Position numbers and translations under genes: made by a program. This document shows positions 1-8,941 of a stretch of DNA of 64,000 nucleotides, in pieces (within the stretch, counting starts at the first letter, position 1; every line of letters starts with the position of its first letter). The DNA is from Amycolatopsis balhimycina FH 1894 (lineage in GTDB: Bacteria > Actinomycetota > Actinomycetes > Mycobacteriales > Pseudonocardiaceae): NCBI RefSeq assembly GCF_000384295.1, contig NZ_KB913037.1, positions 350,762-414,761 of the forward strand, in the 5' to 3' direction. The notes beneath the pieces were generated by a model, which saw nothing but the letters and a program-made list of their open reading frames with translations, was not told where the DNA came from and searched no databases.

Positions 1-1
1 G

Positions 2-268
2 GTGACGGCGGCGATGGTGGCCGCCGACCGCGACCCGCGGGCGTTCACCGATCCGGACCGCTTCGACATCACCCGCTCGGGGCCGCCGCAGCTGGGGTTC
101 TCGCACGGGCCACACTTCTGCCTGGGCGCCTCGATTTCGCGGGTGCAGACCGAGGTGGCGTTGTCGTCGCTCTTCGCGCGGTTCCCGGACTTGGCGCTCG
201 TCGAGGACGTCCCCCGGGCACCCGACGGCGGGACCTGGCGCCCGGCGCGGCTACTCCTGACGCTCTGA
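2..268 (+). CDS. Cytochrome P450, C-terminal fragment (gene enters from the left edge)
   Basis: Only the last 88 or so residues are inside the window. They contain the cysteine-ligand loop of a P450, FSHGPHFCLGA (FxxGxxxCxG pattern), preceded by the AADRDPRAFTDPDRFDITR segment that normally leads into the haem loop, and followed by an ordinary short C-terminus. The fragment is therefore the haem-binding end of a bacterial class I P450 monooxygenase. Substrate and redox partner cannot be told. The first in-window ATG is internal; the true start lies upstream. Its 3' end overlaps the convergent TetR gene by 18 nt. Confidence 0.93.
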   Translation: MTAAMVAADRDPRAFTDPDRFDITRSGPPQLGFSHGPHFCLGASISRVQTEVALSSLFARFPDLALVEDVPRAPDGGTWRPARLLLTL

Positions 269-1027
269 CACCAGCGCTTCGATGCCGTCGAGGACGCGGG
301 CGAGGCCGAAGCGGAAGGTGTAGGCCGGGTTCTCCGTGGCATTGTGGGCCTCACCGGCGGCCGTGCCGACCCGCGAGGAGATCGGGTAGTGCGTCGCGTC
401 GGCGGCCGGGATGGCGGCCAGGACCGGCGCGGCGCGCTCCCACCACTGGGCGTCGGTCATGCCGCTGGAGCGGACGAGGCGGGCGTTGTCGAGCGAGCTG
501 CGCGCGGTGGCCCGGACCAGGCCGCTGACGACGGTGACCACGGCGTCCATCTCGACATCGCCGAGGCCGATGCCTTCGACCGCCCGCAGCTCGCGCTCGT
601 ACTTCGCGAAGCTGTTCGGGCCGAGCGCCGAGCGGCTGGTGGCGACCTGCAGCAGCCAGGGATGCCGGTGGAACAGCGCCCACTGGGCTTCGGCGATCGC
701 GGTGAGCGCGGCGCGCCAGCCGAGCCCTTCCCCGGGGACCGGCAGCTCGCCGTGGACGTGGTCGATCATCAGGTCCAGCAGCTCGGCCCGGCCGGGCACG
801 TAGGTGTAGAGCGACATGGGGGAGACGCCGAGCTGCTCGGCGACGCGGCGGATGGTGACGGCTTCGATGTCGTCGGCGTCGGCCAGTGTCACGGCCGCCT
901 GCACGACGTCGGCCGTGGTCAGCTTGGGTTTCGGGCCGCGGCGTGGGGGTGCCGAGACGCCCCAGAGCAGTTCGATCGCCCGCCGGGGGTCGCCGTCGCC
1001 GTTCTCCTGCGTGCTCACACCGGCCAT
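251..1027 (-). CDS. TetR-family transcriptional regulator of the adjacent ABC efflux genes
   Basis: About 258 residues. The N-terminal DNA-binding domain shows the HTH segment RRVAEQLGVSPMSLYTYV followed by a long all-helical ligand domain of the TetR C-terminal type 1 (tetracycline-repressor-like) class. I use the ATG giving MAGVSTQENG; an in-frame ATG 24 nt upstream is possible but would put the start inside the operator. The gene is transcribed divergently from a DrrA-like ABC ATPase gene, and two similar palindromic boxes lie between them, so it most likely represses both itself and the transporter and is relieved by a drug-like ligand (inference from the family). The ligand is unknown. 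Confidence 0.92.
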   Translation of the reverse strand: MAGVSTQENGDGDPRRAIELLWGVSAPPRRGPKPKLTTADVVQAAVTLADADDIEAVTIRRVAEQLGVSPMSLYTYVPGRAELLDLMIDHVHGELPVPGEGLGWRAALTAIAEAQWALFHRHPWLLQVATSRSALGPNSFAKYERELRAVEGIGLGDVEMDAVVTVVSGLVRATARSSLDNARLVRSSGMTDAQWWERAAPVLAAIPAADATHYPISSRVGTAAGEAHNATENPAYTFRFGLARVLDGIEALVSERQE

Positions 1028-1043
1028 TCTGCTCACTCGATTT

Positions 1044-1094
1044 CTGTACATCGTACAGAGTTGTGCTAACCTCTTCTTCGTACACAGTACAGAG
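1044..1094. promoter_or_regulatory. Tandem TetR operator boxes in the divergent promoter
   Basis: Two related boxes lie 34 bp apart between the TetR start and the ABC ATPase start. Box 1 (1044-1058) is CTGTACATCGTACAG, a perfect 6-3-6 inverted repeat. Box 2 (1080-1092) has the core GTACACAGTAC. Both are followed by AGAGTT and read GTAC-N3-GTACAGAGTT. Similar GTAC-N3-GT motifs occur near the second TetR gene at 7907-7936. Confidence 0.7.
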
Positions 1095-1106
1095 TTTGGG
1101 GGCAGG

Positions 1107-2048
1107 ATGATTCCGCAGATCCACGCTGAGGGACTTCGCAAGCGCTACGGCGACGCGTACGCCCTCGACGGGTTCGATCTCTCCGTTCCGGCCGGCACCC
1201 TGTGCGGCCTGCTGGGACCCAACGGCGCGGGCAAGACGACCGCGGTCCGTGTGCTGTCCACGCTGCTGCGCCACGACAGCGGGGTCGCGCGGGTGGCCGG
1301 GTTCGACGTGGCGGCCCAGCCGGCGAAGGTGCGCTCGGCGATCGGGCTGGTCGGCCAGCACGCCGCCGTCGACGAAATCCTGTCCGGGCGCCAGAACCTG
1401 ATCCTCTTCGGGCGGCTGCACCACCTGGGCCGTCGCGAGGCCGTGCGCCGCGCCGACGACCTCCTGGAGCGGTTCGGTCTCGCGGACACCGGGGCCAAGC
1501 CGGTCTCCGCGTACTCGGGCGGCATGCGGCGGCGGCTCGACCTGGCCGCCTCGCTGCTGGCCGCGCCGCGGGTGCTGTTCCTCGACGAGCCGACGACCGG
1601 CCTGGACCCGCGCAGCCGCACCGAGGTCTGGCGGGCGGTGCGGTCGCTGGTCGGCGACGGCACGACCGTGCTGCTCACCACGCAGTACCTGGAGGAGGCC
1701 GACCGGCTGGCCGACCGGATCTCGCTGGTGGAGCACGGCCGGGTGATCGCCGAAGGCACCCCGGCCGAGCTGAAGGGCTCCCTCGGGGCGACCCGGATCG
1801 AGCTGGCGCTGACCGATCCGGACGCGCTCGGCGCGACGGCGGCGTTGCTGAACCGGGTCACCGGGGCCGAGCCGGTCACCGAGGAGCTGCGGGTGAGCGC
1901 GCCCGCGCCGGACGAGGCGTCGGTGCTCACCGCCGTCGTCCGCGAGCTGGCCGCGGCCGGGCTGGCGGTGGCCGACGTCGCGCTGCGGCGCCCGACGCTG
2001 GACGAGGTCTTCCTGCAGCTGACCGGGAAGGCGGAGGTGGCGCGATGA
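1107..2048 (+). CDS. DrrA-like ABC transporter ATP-binding protein (drug efflux)
   Basis: A 313-residue nucleotide-binding subunit that would energise export of a hydrophobic drug. Walker A GPNGAGKT at about residues 37-44, Q-loop Gln 84, signature YSGGM at 136-140, Walker B VLFLDE at 156-161. After Walker B it has [11 protein letters not shown] with Gln in place of the switch His, as in the daunorubicin-resistance DrrA subfamily. The C-terminal third is the extra domain of that subfamily. Start at ATG 1107 follows a GGGGGCAGG ribosome site. The stop overlaps the start of the permease gene (ATGA). Because that permease is broken, this ATPase may have no partner unless one is supplied from elsewhere. 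Confidence 0.93.
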   Translation: MIPQIHAEGLRKRYGDAYALDGFDLSVPAGTLCGLLGPNGAGKTTAVRVLSTLLRHDSGVARVAGFDVAAQPAKVRSAIGLVGQHAAVDEILSGRQNLILFGRLHHLGRREAVRRADDLLERFGLADTGAKPVSAYSGGMRRRLDLAASLLAAPRVLFLDEPTTGLDPRSRTEVWRAVRSLVGDGTTVLLTTQYLEEADRLADRISLVEHGRVIAEGTPAELKGSLGATRIELALTDPDALGATAALLNRVTGAEPVTEELRVSAPAPDEASVLTAVVRELAAAGLAVADVALRRPTLDEVFLQLTGKAEVAR

Positions 2049-2568
2049 GGTGGGCGATCGAAGACGGCTGGACGCTGACCCAGCGCTATCTGGCGCAGCT
2101 GGCGCGGCGGCCGGCCCGGCTGGCCACGGTGGTGGCGTTCCCGATCCTGATGGTGCTGATCTTCGCCTACCTGCTCGGCGGCGGGATGAGCGTGCCCGGC
2201 GGTGGCTCCTACCGCGAGTTCCTGATGCCGGGGATGTTCGCGATGACGATGGCGTTCGGGCTGTCGGGGACGATGATCGCGGTGCTGGACGACGCGGTCA
2301 AGGGCGTCACCGACCGGTTCCGGTCGCTGCCGATTCCGGCGCGTTCGTGGCGACCTCGACGATGCCGGCGTGGCTGGGAACCGTGGCGGAGTGGAACCCG
2401 TTGTCCTCCACGGTGACCGCGGCGCGGGTGTTGTTCGGCAATCCGGGCGGCGCCGGGGACTCCTGGGTGAGCACGCACCCGGTGCTCATGGCGGTGGTCT
2501 GGCCGCTGGTGCTGCTCGCGGTGTTCGTGCCGTTGTCCGTGCGCCGATACGGGAGGCTGGGGAACTGA
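2045..2568 (+). pseudogene. DrrB-like ABC permease, internal deletion plus frameshift
   Basis: The first about 99 residues (from [18 protein letters not shown] to [10 protein letters not shown]) are a good N-terminus of an ABC-2/DrrB permease with the first membrane spans. Around 2335-2350 the reading frame breaks. Translation in the original frame continues with Arg-rich out-of-frame residues to a stop near 2416, while the family resumes in another frame as [19 protein letters not shown] and runs to the natural end RRYGRLGN with a final membrane span. About 80-100 residues expected in the middle of a DrrB protein are missing, so this is a deletion with loss of frame rather than a single-base error. 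The ATPase-permease overlap ATGA is intact, showing the pair was once an operon. Confidence 0.88.
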
Positions 2569-5114
2569 ACGTCCATTTCGAACCGGGCGAACCACCACGG
2601 GCGGGACGGCTGGTCGTCGACGGCCGCGATCTCTCCATTGTGGACGGCCTGCCGGAGCTGCTGGCCGGCGCCGACGCGTTCTGGGTGACGGCGGCGAAGG
2701 CCGCGTTGCGGCTGGTGGCGGCGGGACGGCTGCTGCCGGGGGTCACCGAGGCCGGGCACGACGCCTGGCGCGTCGGTCCCCTCGAACCGGCCGAAGCGGC
2801 GTGGCTGCGGGACCTCGCCGCGGCGATGCCGCCGGACGACCGTGCGCCGGGCCCGCTGCTGCGGGCGTTCCTCGACGCCGTCGCCGACACGCTGCCGCGC
2901 ACGCCCGCCGCGGCGAAGGCGGCCGGGACGCGGTTGTTCGCCGCAGTGGCGCCGCAGCGCGCGGATTCGCTGCGGGACTGGGCGGACGAACTGGCCGCCG
3001 GGCTGGACTCGGGCATCCGGGTGTCGCTGCGGGTGGAGGCGCCGGACGGGTTCGACGCCGGGCGATTCCACGCCGTGGTGCAAGTGCACAGCCTCGCCGA
3101 CCCGGGGCAGGTCGCCGACGCGGCGCGGCTGTGGGAGACCGGGCGGTTCGGGCCGCGGGCCCGCATCGACGTCGTGCTGGCCCTGCGCCGGGGCGCGCAG
3201 GTGTGGCCGGCGCTGGGCCCGCTGCTGACCTCGGCGGTGCCGGCCGAGCTGGCGCTCGGCGAGGACGACGTGACCGAGCTGGTCGCGGCCGCGGCGCCGC
3301 GGCTGGCGGCGGCCGGGATCGACGTGCACTGGCCGGCCGAGCTGGTGGGGTCGCTGTCCGCCCGTGCCGTCGTCCGCGCCGGGGACACCCCGGGTGACCT
3401 GCCGTCGTTCTTCGGCGGCGGCCGGGCCTTGGCGTTCGACTGGCAGCTCGCCCTGGGCGGTGAGGTGCTGACCGAGGCGGAGCTGGACGCGCTCGCCGAG
3501 GCCCGCCGTCCGGTGGTGCGGCTACGCGACCGGTGGGTGCTGGTCGATCCGGCGCTGGCGGCGAAGGCGCGGGAGCGGACGTTGAAGCCGCTGAACCCGG
3601 TCGACGCGCTCGGCGCGGTGCTGTCGGGCACGACGGAGGTCGACGGAGAGGCGATCGAGGTCGTCACCGACGGCTGGCTGGCGCGGCTGCGGGAACGGCT
3701 GTCCGAGCCACCGCAACCACAGGCGCCCCCGGCCGGGCTGGCCGCGACGTTGCGGGACTACCAGCTGCGCGGTCTGCAGTGGCTGGCCACGGTCACCGGG
3801 CTCGGCCTCGGTGGCTGCCTCGCCGACGACATGGGCCTGGGCAAGACGGTCACGCTGATCGCACTGCACCTGCACCGGGCCGCCGGGCCGACCCTGGTGG
3901 TGTGCCCGGCGTCACTGCTGGGCAACTGGGAACGGGAGATCCGCCGGTTCGCCCCCGGCGTGCCGGTGCGGCGCTTCCACGGCAGCGCCCGTTCGCTCGA
4001 CGACGCCGGCGGGTTCGTGCTGACCACCTACGGCACGCTGCGCACCGATCCGGCGCCGCTGGCCGGAGTGCGCTGGGGGCTGCTGGTCGCCGACGAGGCC
4101 CAGCACGTCAAGAACCACCGCTCGGGCACGGCGAAGGCGCTGCGGCTGGTGCCCGCGGCGGCGCGGGTGGCGCTGACCGGCACACCGGTGGAGAACTCCC
4201 TGTCCGAGCTGTGGGCGATCCTCGACTGGACGGCGCCGGGACTGCTCGGGTCGCTGAGCGAGTTCCGGGCACGCTGGGCGAAGCCGATCGAGGCCGGGGA
4301 CGCGGGCGCGGCCGAGCGCCTGAGCCGGTTGCTGCGGCCGTTCCTGCTGCGGCGCCGCAAATCCGATCCCGGGATCGCGCCGGAGCTGCCGGCGAAGACC
4401 GAGACCGACCGGCCGGTCGCGCTCAGCCCGGACCAGGTGGCGCTGTACGAGGCGGTCGTGCGGGAGATGATGGCCGGCATCGCCGCGAGCGACGGCATGG
4501 CCCGCCGCGGCCGGATCGTCAAGCTGCTCACGGCGCTGAAGCAGATCTGCAACCACCCGGCGCAGTACCTCAAAGAGCCCGGCGGCCGCTCGGGCAAGGT
4601 GGAGCTGCTCGACGAGTTGCTGGACACGATCCTCGCCGAAGGCGGCGCGGTGCTGGTCTTCACCCAGTACGTCGCCATGGCCCGGCTGCTGGAGAAGCAC
4701 CTGGCCGCGCGGGGGATCCCCACGCAGCTGCTGCACGGCGGCACGCCGGTGGCCCGCCGGGACGACCTGGTGGCGCGGTTCCAGGCCGGCGAGGTGCCGG
4801 TGTTCCTGCTGTCGCTGAAGGCGGCAGGCACTGGGCTGAACCTGACCCGCGCCGACCACGTCGTGCACTTCGACCGCTGGTGGAACCCGGCGGTGGAGGA
4901 CCAGGCGACCGACCGGGCGTACCGGATCGGGCAGACCCGGCCGGTGCAGGTGCACCGGCTCGTCGCCGAGGGCATGGTCGAGGACCGGATCGCGGCGATG
5001 CTGCGGGAGAAACGGGCGCTGGCCGACGCGGTCCTGGCCGGCGGCGAAGCGGCACTGACGGAACTGTCCGACACGGAGCTGGCGGAGCTCGTGGAACTGA
5101 GGAGCCGCGGATGA
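2565..5114 (+). CDS. SNF2-family DEAD/DEAH-type ATPase (helicase-like)
   Basis: About 849 residues. The N-terminal half is the bacterial SNF2-associated region. The C-terminal half is a Swi2/Snf2 ATPase: [12 protein letters not shown] then Walker A DDMGLGKT near residue 425, DEAQH box near 510, and a helicase-C lobe ending in [20 protein letters not shown] and [12 protein letters not shown] (motifs V-VI). The start is not certain. Homologous sequence begins with [11 protein letters not shown], and the only start-like codon in front is CTG at 2565, 8 nt after GGAGG (2552-2556) and overlapping the permease stop; the next option is GTG 2640, which would remove conserved residues. The stop overlaps the SWIM gene (ATGA), so the two proteins are probably made together, as in many actinomycetes. 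A role in DNA repair or transcription remodelling is inference. Confidence 0.9.
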   Translation: MNVHFEPGEPPRAGRLVVDGRDLSIVDGLPELLAGADAFWVTAAKAALRLVAAGRLLPGVTEAGHDAWRVGPLEPAEAAWLRDLAAAMPPDDRAPGPLLRAFLDAVADTLPRTPAAAKAAGTRLFAAVAPQRADSLRDWADELAAGLDSGIRVSLRVEAPDGFDAGRFHAVVQVHSLADPGQVADAARLWETGRFGPRARIDVVLALRRGAQVWPALGPLLTSAVPAELALGEDDVTELVAAAAPRLAAAGIDVHWPAELVGSLSARAVVRAGDTPGDLPSFFGGGRALAFDWQLALGGEVLTEAELDALAEARRPVVRLRDRWVLVDPALAAKARERTLKPLNPVDALGAVLSGTTEVDGEAIEVVTDGWLARLRERLSEPPQPQAPPAGLAATLRDYQLRGLQWLATVTGLGLGGCLADDMGLGKTVTLIALHLHRAAGPTLVVCPASLLGNWEREIRRFAPGVPVRRFHGSARSLDDAGGFVLTTYGTLRTDPAPLAGVRWGLLVADEAQHVKNHRSGTAKALRLVPAAARVALTGTPVENSLSELWAILDWTAPGLLGSLSEFRARWAKPIEAGDAGAAERLSRLLRPFLLRRRKSDPGIAPELPAKTETDRPVALSPDQVALYEAVVREMMAGIAASDGMARRGRIVKLLTALKQICNHPAQYLKEPGGRSGKVELLDELLDTILAEGGAVLVFTQYVAMARLLEKHLAARGIPTQLLHGGTPVARRDDLVARFQAGEVPVFLLSLKAAGTGLNLTRADHVVHFDRWWNPAVEDQATDRAYRIGQTRPVQVHRLVAEGMVEDRIAAMLREKRALADAVLAGGEAALTELSDTELAELVELRSRG

Positions 5115-6217
5115 GTGATGACCGGGTACGCGGGTTCCCCGCGTTCGGGGCCGCCGGCGCGCAGGGACGCTTCGCGAAGTCGTGGTGGGGCCGGGCCTGG
5201 CTGAGCGCGATGGAGGACACCGCGCTCGACCAGCGGCAGCTCAAGCAGGGCCGCCGGTACGCCGCGGCCGGGCTGGTCGGGCCGATCACGGTCAGCCCGG
5301 GCCGGATCGCGGCGGTGGTCGACGACGTCGACGGCGGCCCGTACCGGACCGAGCTGCGGCTGGCGGAACTGTCCGATGTGGACTGGACGCGGTTCCTGGA
5401 CCGGGTCGCCTCGCGGGCCGGGCACCTGGCGGCGCTGCTGGACCGCGACATGCCGCACGACCTGATCGAAGCGGCCGACGACGCCGGCGTCCACCTGCTG
5501 CCGGGGATCGGCGACCTCGATCCGGAGTGCGACTGCCCGGGCTGGGAGCTGCCGTGCCGGCACGCGGCCGCGTTGTCGTTCCAGGCGTCGTGGCTGCTCG
5601 ACGTCGACCCGTTCGTGCTGTTGCTGATGCGGGGCAAGGGCGAGCGGGAGATCCTCGAGGACCTCGAAAGCCGCACCGCGCCGCGTCCGGACCCCCTCGA
5701 CGTGGCCCGGACGCCGGGTGAGCTGCCGGAGTTGACGGCGTTCCAGCCCTCCGGTGAACCATCGATCCCCGCCGCGCCGGGGGTGCCCGCGGAGACTTTC
5801 GCCCTGCTCGCCGCCAACGCCGCGGGGCGGGCGACGGCGTTGCTCGCGGGGGAGCCGTGGCCGGGACGGCGGCCCGACACGGTCCGCCTGGCCGCGGAGT
5901 TCCCCGCGGCGGCCGGGCGGCTCGGGGACGGCGCGGACTTCGCGCGGGCGGTCGCGGCCTGGACCCACGGCGGGCGTGCGGGCCTGGACGTCCTCGACGC
6001 GCCGTGGACCCCGCCGAAAGCGGCACTGGCCGCCGCGCGGGCGGCGCTCGCCGACGTCACGGACTCGGAACCGGTGTTCGACCGCAACCACTGCACGGTC
6101 GGCGAAGTGCAGCTGCGGCTGGACCGCAGGGGCCGCTGGCACCCCTACCGGTCCGACGGGAACTCGTGGTGGCCGTCGGGCGCGCCGGAAACCGATCCCG
6201 GCCTGCTGCTGGGCTGA
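5111..6217 (+). CDS. SWIM zinc-finger domain protein
   Basis: A 368-residue protein with the opening found in SWIM partners of bacterial SNF2 enzymes (FAKSWWGRAWLSAMED) and a SWIM zinc motif, CDCPGWELPCRH (CxC...CxH), near residues 140-151. SWIM domains bind DNA or protein. The 4-nt overlap with the SNF2 gene indicates translational coupling and a common complex or pathway (inference). The C-terminus carries no motif I recognise. A strong hairpin follows the gene. Confidence 0.9.
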   Translation: MSDDRVRGFPAFGAAGAQGRFAKSWWGRAWLSAMEDTALDQRQLKQGRRYAAAGLVGPITVSPGRIAAVVDDVDGGPYRTELRLAELSDVDWTRFLDRVASRAGHLAALLDRDMPHDLIEAADDAGVHLLPGIGDLDPECDCPGWELPCRHAAALSFQASWLLDVDPFVLLLMRGKGEREILEDLESRTAPRPDPLDVARTPGELPELTAFQPSGEPSIPAAPGVPAETFALLAANAAGRATALLAGEPWPGRRPDTVRLAAEFPAAAGRLGDGADFARAVAAWTHGGRAGLDVLDAPWTPPKAALAAARAALADVTDSEPVFDRNHCTVGEVQLRLDRRGRWHPYRSDGNSWWPSGAPETDPGLLLG

Positions 6218-6300
6218 AATCCGCGGGTATTGCCGGTATCCCGTGCGCTCCTCGTCGTCTCCTGTCTCCTGACGGCGGGTTCCGCCGGGCCACTGGGGGT

Positions 6301-6331
6301 GCGGGCGCGCGGGGTCCCTCCGCGCGCCCGC
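6301..6331 (+). terminator. GC-rich hairpin terminator after the SWIM gene
   Basis: A perfect 12-bp inverted repeat, GCGGGCGCGCGG with its complement, separated by 7 nt and followed by GGTTT. It lies 84 nt after the SWIM stop codon and probably ends the SNF2-SWIM transcript. Confidence 0.6.
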
Positions 6332-6374
6332 CCGGTTTCCACCGGTGACCGGCTTCCGCACAGCCCGCTGTCGA

Positions 6375-6409
6375 GCTGGAGGGGCTTCCGCGCGGCGGTC
6401 CCCTCCAGC
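6375..6409. promoter_or_regulatory. 10-bp inverted repeat upstream of the DinB-fold gene
   Basis: GCTGGAGGGG (6375-6384) is repeated in inverted orientation at 6400-6409 with a 15-nt spacer, 45 nt ahead of the downstream start codon. It could be an operator or a second attenuator-like hairpin. No regulator can be assigned. Confidence 0.35.
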
Positions 6410-6453
6410 GTCAGCGTCTCGTTCTTGTCGGTGCCGGTCGCTAGCGTGCGCGC

Positions 6454-7023
6454 ATGGACACCCTTGCCACTGACCTGCGCCGGTATCTCCAGGAGTCGCG
6501 CGAGAGCCTGGTGAACAGCCTCACCGGGCTGAGCGAGTACGACATCCGGCGGCCGATGACCCCGACGGGGACGAACCTGCTGGGCCTGATCAAGCACGTC
6601 GCCGGGGGAGAACTCGGCTACCTCGGTGACTCCGTGGGCCGCCCGGCTCCCGTGAAGCTGCCGTGGTTCGAGGACGGTTCGGTCTGGGAGAGCGCGGACA
6701 TGTGGGCCAAGGCGGAGGAGACCCGCGAGGAGCTGGTCGAGCTGTACCGGACGGCGTGGCGGCATTCGGACGAATCGATCGAGCGGCTGCCGCTGGACGC
6801 GCCGGCGTCGGTGGCGTGGTGGCCGCAGGAGCGGCGGACCACCACGTTCGGCTCGCTGCTGGTGCGGGTGACCGCCGAGACGGCGCACCACGCCGGTCAC
6901 GCCGACATCCTCCGCGAGCTGATCGACGGCCGCTCGGGCACCGACCACGACGACATCGGCGACGCGGCTTGGTGGGAGACCTACGTGCGGGAAATCGGGC
7001 AAGCGGCCGAGCGGCATCGCTGA
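6454..7023 (+). CDS. DinB/DUF664-family putative metal-dependent protein
   Basis: A 189-residue helical protein. The conserved features of the DinB-like four-helix bundle are visible: PMTPTGTNLLGLIKHVAGGE with a ligand His near residue 49, and TAETAHHAGHADILRE near residues 140-155 with the two further ligand histidines. This actinomycete subgroup (DUF664) is often annotated mycothiol-dependent or stress related, but no activity can be assigned from sequence. It appears monocistronic, with no obvious terminator seen in the 287-bp gap that follows. Confidence 0.85.
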   Translation: MDTLATDLRRYLQESRESLVNSLTGLSEYDIRRPMTPTGTNLLGLIKHVAGGELGYLGDSVGRPAPVKLPWFEDGSVWESADMWAKAEETREELVELYRTAWRHSDESIERLPLDAPASVAWWPQERRTTTFGSLLVRVTAETAHHAGHADILRELIDGRSGTDHDDIGDAAWWETYVREIGQAAERHR

Positions 7024-7310
7024 GGGGGACTTCAGCGGGAGACGCTCCCGAACGCCGGACTGCCGGGAAGTCATTGGACCCGATTGCCTGCCAGGCTGCG
7101 GCCGGCTTGTGGAACCCGACTTTGCGTTGACAGTCAACGGCAGGCACGTCGCCACATGAGCTGCTACGGCTGCTGGAAGCAAGCGCCTCGCGGCTAATTG
7201 GGGCTGGACGCGGACGCTCGATCAGCGGCAGAAGAGGATGTTCGCCCGGTACGCCGTCAAGCCAACCCCGTATCGGCCCGAGACGAGTAACGGGTCACCC
7301 GGGAAGCGGC

Positions 7311-7889
7311 TCAGCGTGGCGAAGCGTGCCAGCCGTGCTCGAGGATGGCGAACGCGGCTTCGACTGTGCGGGCCGGATCTTCGGCGCGGATGGCGAGTGC
7401 CGAGGTTTCCAGGGCGAAGTGGGCCAGTGCGGCACATCTGGGATCGCCTTCGGGCTCGCCGGTTTCGGCGGTGAGGGCGCGACTGAGCGCGTCCTCGTGT
7501 CGCATCCACATCCGGTGCCAGTACTCGCTCAGCGCCGGCGTGCCGCGCACGAGGGCCATGAATCCCGACGCCCCGTCGGCGGCTGCGCCGCGCTCGACGC
7601 GGGCCAGCGTGTGGTCCCGCAGCGCGGCGAGTACCGAAGTGCCGGGCGCGCGGTCGCGCACGGCCGCGATCAGGGCCTCCTCGATGTCGGCGTCCCGGTC
7701 GAAGACGAGGGATTCCTTGCTGGGGAAGTGTTTCTGCAGAGTTGTGGTGGAAACGTCGGCGGCGTCGGCGATCTCGCGGACGCCCACGTCGTCGTAGCCG
7801 CGTTCGAGGAACAGCCGCAGGGCCGCGTCGGCCAGCGCCTGGCGGGTAGCCGCCTTCTTGCGCTCCCGCCGGCCCATCCCGGTAGTCAT
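7311..7889 (-). CDS. TetR-family transcriptional regulator
   Basis: 192 residues with a typical TetR HTH, GVREIADAADVSTTTLQKHF, near residues 36-55, preceded by RKKAATRQALADAALRLFLERGYDDV. The C-terminal domain resembles the MftR-like class, ending HFALETSALAIRAEDPARTV. Start ATG 7889, with an in-frame ATG four codons later possible. It is divergent from a truncated FAD monooxygenase gene with two direct repeats between them, the usual arrangement for a repressor controlling a neighbouring flavin monooxygenase. Because that target gene is now only a stub, the regulator may be orphaned. Confidence 0.9.
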   Translation of the reverse strand: MTTGMGRRERKKAATRQALADAALRLFLERGYDDVGVREIADAADVSTTTLQKHFPSKESLVFDRDADIEEALIAAVRDRAPGTSVLAALRDHTLARVERGAAADGASGFMALVRGTPALSEYWHRMWMRHEDALSRALTAETGEPEGDPRCAALAHFALETSALAIRAEDPARTVEAAFAILEHGWHASPR

Positions 7890-7906
7890 GCCTTGACGAT
7901 ACCACT

Positions 7907-7936
7907 AGTTGTACGGTGTACTCAGTTGTACCGTGT
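7907..7936. promoter_or_regulatory. Direct-repeat operator between TetR and the monooxygenase remnant
   Basis: AGTTGTACGGTGT (7907-7919) and AGTTGTACCGTGT (7924-7936) differ at one base and sit 17 bp apart. Each contains the GTAC-N2/3-GT core also seen in the operator upstream of the first ABC gene. Probable binding sites of the adjacent TetR. Confidence 0.6.
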
Positions 7937-7958
7937 CACCTTTAGTCAGGGAGTTCCG

Positions 7959-8165
7959 ATGACCACACGTGTTCCAGTTCTGATCAGCGGCGGCGGGATC
8001 GCCGGCCTGACCGCAGCACTGCTGCTCCGGCGCGAAGGGGTGTACCCGGTGCTGGTCGAGAAGCACGCCGGGGTGTCGCCGCAGCCGAAGGCGCGCCGGT
8101 TCAACCCGCGCAGCACCGAGGTGTTCCGCCCGGTCCGCGTGACCCCGCGAGCCTCGGCTTTGTAG
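7959..8165 (+). pseudogene. FAD-dependent monooxygenase, N-terminal remnant
   Basis: The 68-codon ORF begins like an aromatic-ring hydroxylase: VLISGGGIAGLTAALLLRRE is the GxGxxG FAD-binding fold, followed by VLVEKHAGVSPQPKARRFNPRSTEVFR, the conserved region next to the FAD site. Homologues are about 450-550 residues. Here the sequence diverges after about 60 residues and stops at 8163-8165, and a perfect terminator hairpin begins 21 nt later. The stub cannot fold as a working enzyme. The start is the ATG after the GGGAGTT ribosome site. Confidence 0.82.
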
Positions 8166-8185
8166 CCCGAGCTCCTGCACAACGG

Positions 8186-8220
8186 AAAGGCCCCCGCGAC
8201 CTCCCCCCGCGGGGGCCTTT
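8186..8220. terminator. Perfect 13-bp stem terminator
   Basis: AAAGGCCCCCGCG at 8186-8198 pairs perfectly with 8208-8220, loop 9 nt, with A and T tracts at the two ends, so it can act in both directions. It separates the monooxygenase remnant from the convergent NUDIX gene. Confidence 0.85.
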
Positions 8221-8265
8221 CGCATGCCTGGATGCGCCGGTCGGCGTATCCGGCTGGGGTACGCG

Positions 8266-8892
8266 CTAGCCGCCTGCCGAGATGCGGAACGGGCCGCGTA
8301 GTGCGGCCCACTGGAGCAGCATGATCGTCTTGGCGTCCGCGATCTCGCCGGTTTCGATCATCTTCAGCGCCGCCGGGAACGGAAGCTCCACCACCTCGAT
8401 GTCCTCGCCTTCCTCGGCGAGGCCGCCACCCTCGCCGCGGTCGGCGGGGGCGTAGGGTGCCGCGTAGCAGTGCAGGCGTTCGGTCACCGAGCCCGGGCTC
8501 GTGTAGACGTCGAACACGTGCTGCAGCTCGCCGATGCGGACGCCGGTCTCCTCTGCGGCTTCACGGCGGATCGCCGTCTCCGCGTCGTCCTCGTCCAGAA
8601 GGCCCGCCGCTGTCTCCAGGAACATGCCGTCCGGGTGGTCGTTGACGTAGACCGGGTAGCGGAACTGCCGGGTCAGCAGCACCGTGCCGCCCGCCGGGTC
8701 GTAGAGCAGCACGGTGGCGCCGTTGCCCCGGTCGTAGGTTTCGCGCTGCTCGGTCGTCCAGTGACCGTCGCCGTGCTGGTACTCGAACGTCGTGCGGCGC
8801 AGGACGTGCCAGGCCGACGCCAGCAGTTCGACGTTCGTGATCCGGACACGCGGGTTGCGGTCCAGTGCGGGGGCGCTTGTCGAAGAGGTCAT
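8266..8892 (-). CDS. NUDIX hydrolase, NudK/ADP-sugar pyrophosphatase type
   Basis: 208 residues from the ATG giving MTSSTSAPAL. The order of elements is that of the NudK/YffH group of nucleoside-diphosphate-sugar hydrolases: RRTTFEYQHGDGHW, VLLTRQFRYPVY, then the Nudix helix with core REAAEETGV near residue 114, then DVYTSPGSVTERLHCY. The spacing ahead of the core matches NudK, with Asp at the position of the first Nudix Glu. Expected substrates are GDP-mannose or ADP-ribose-like compounds (family knowledge). It diverges from a DeoR regulator gene 48 bp away, and the intergenic inverted repeat suggests that DeoR controls it. Confidence 0.9.
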   Translation of the reverse strand: MTSSTSAPALDRNPRVRITNVELLASAWHVLRRTTFEYQHGDGHWTTEQRETYDRGNGATVLLYDPAGGTVLLTRQFRYPVYVNDHPDGMFLETAAGLLDEDDAETAIRREAAEETGVRIGELQHVFDVYTSPGSVTERLHCYAAPYAPADRGEGGGLAEEGEDIEVVELPFPAALKMIETGEIADAKTIMLLQWAALRGPFRISAGG

Positions 8893-8907
8893 GCCACGAC
8901 CATAATG

Positions 8908-8941
8908 TGCACGACTCGGAACAACCAAGGAGGATCGTGCA
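8908..8941. promoter_or_regulatory. Inverted repeat in the NUDIX/DeoR divergent promoter
   Basis: TGCACGA (8908-8914) and TCGTGCA (8935-8941) form a 7-bp inverted repeat with a 20-nt spacer. The second arm overlaps the DeoR start codon, and the AAGGAGG ribosome site lies between the arms. Likely autoregulatory operator. Confidence 0.5.

Noticed and set aside
351..1736. Long ORF antisense to the ABC ATPase and TetR genes
   Set aside because: Arg/Gly/Pro-rich translation typical of shadow frames in high-GC DNA, no conserved motif, and fully covered by two well-supported genes.
7125..7139. 15-bp palindrome CGTTGACAGTCAACG in the gap after the DinB gene
   Set aside because: No gene start lies within useful distance and there is no second copy; could be chance.
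6145..7182. 345-codon minus-strand ORF across the DinB region
   Set aside because: Overlaps the SWIM end and the DinB gene on the opposite strand; composition is that of an antisense frame and no domain is visible.
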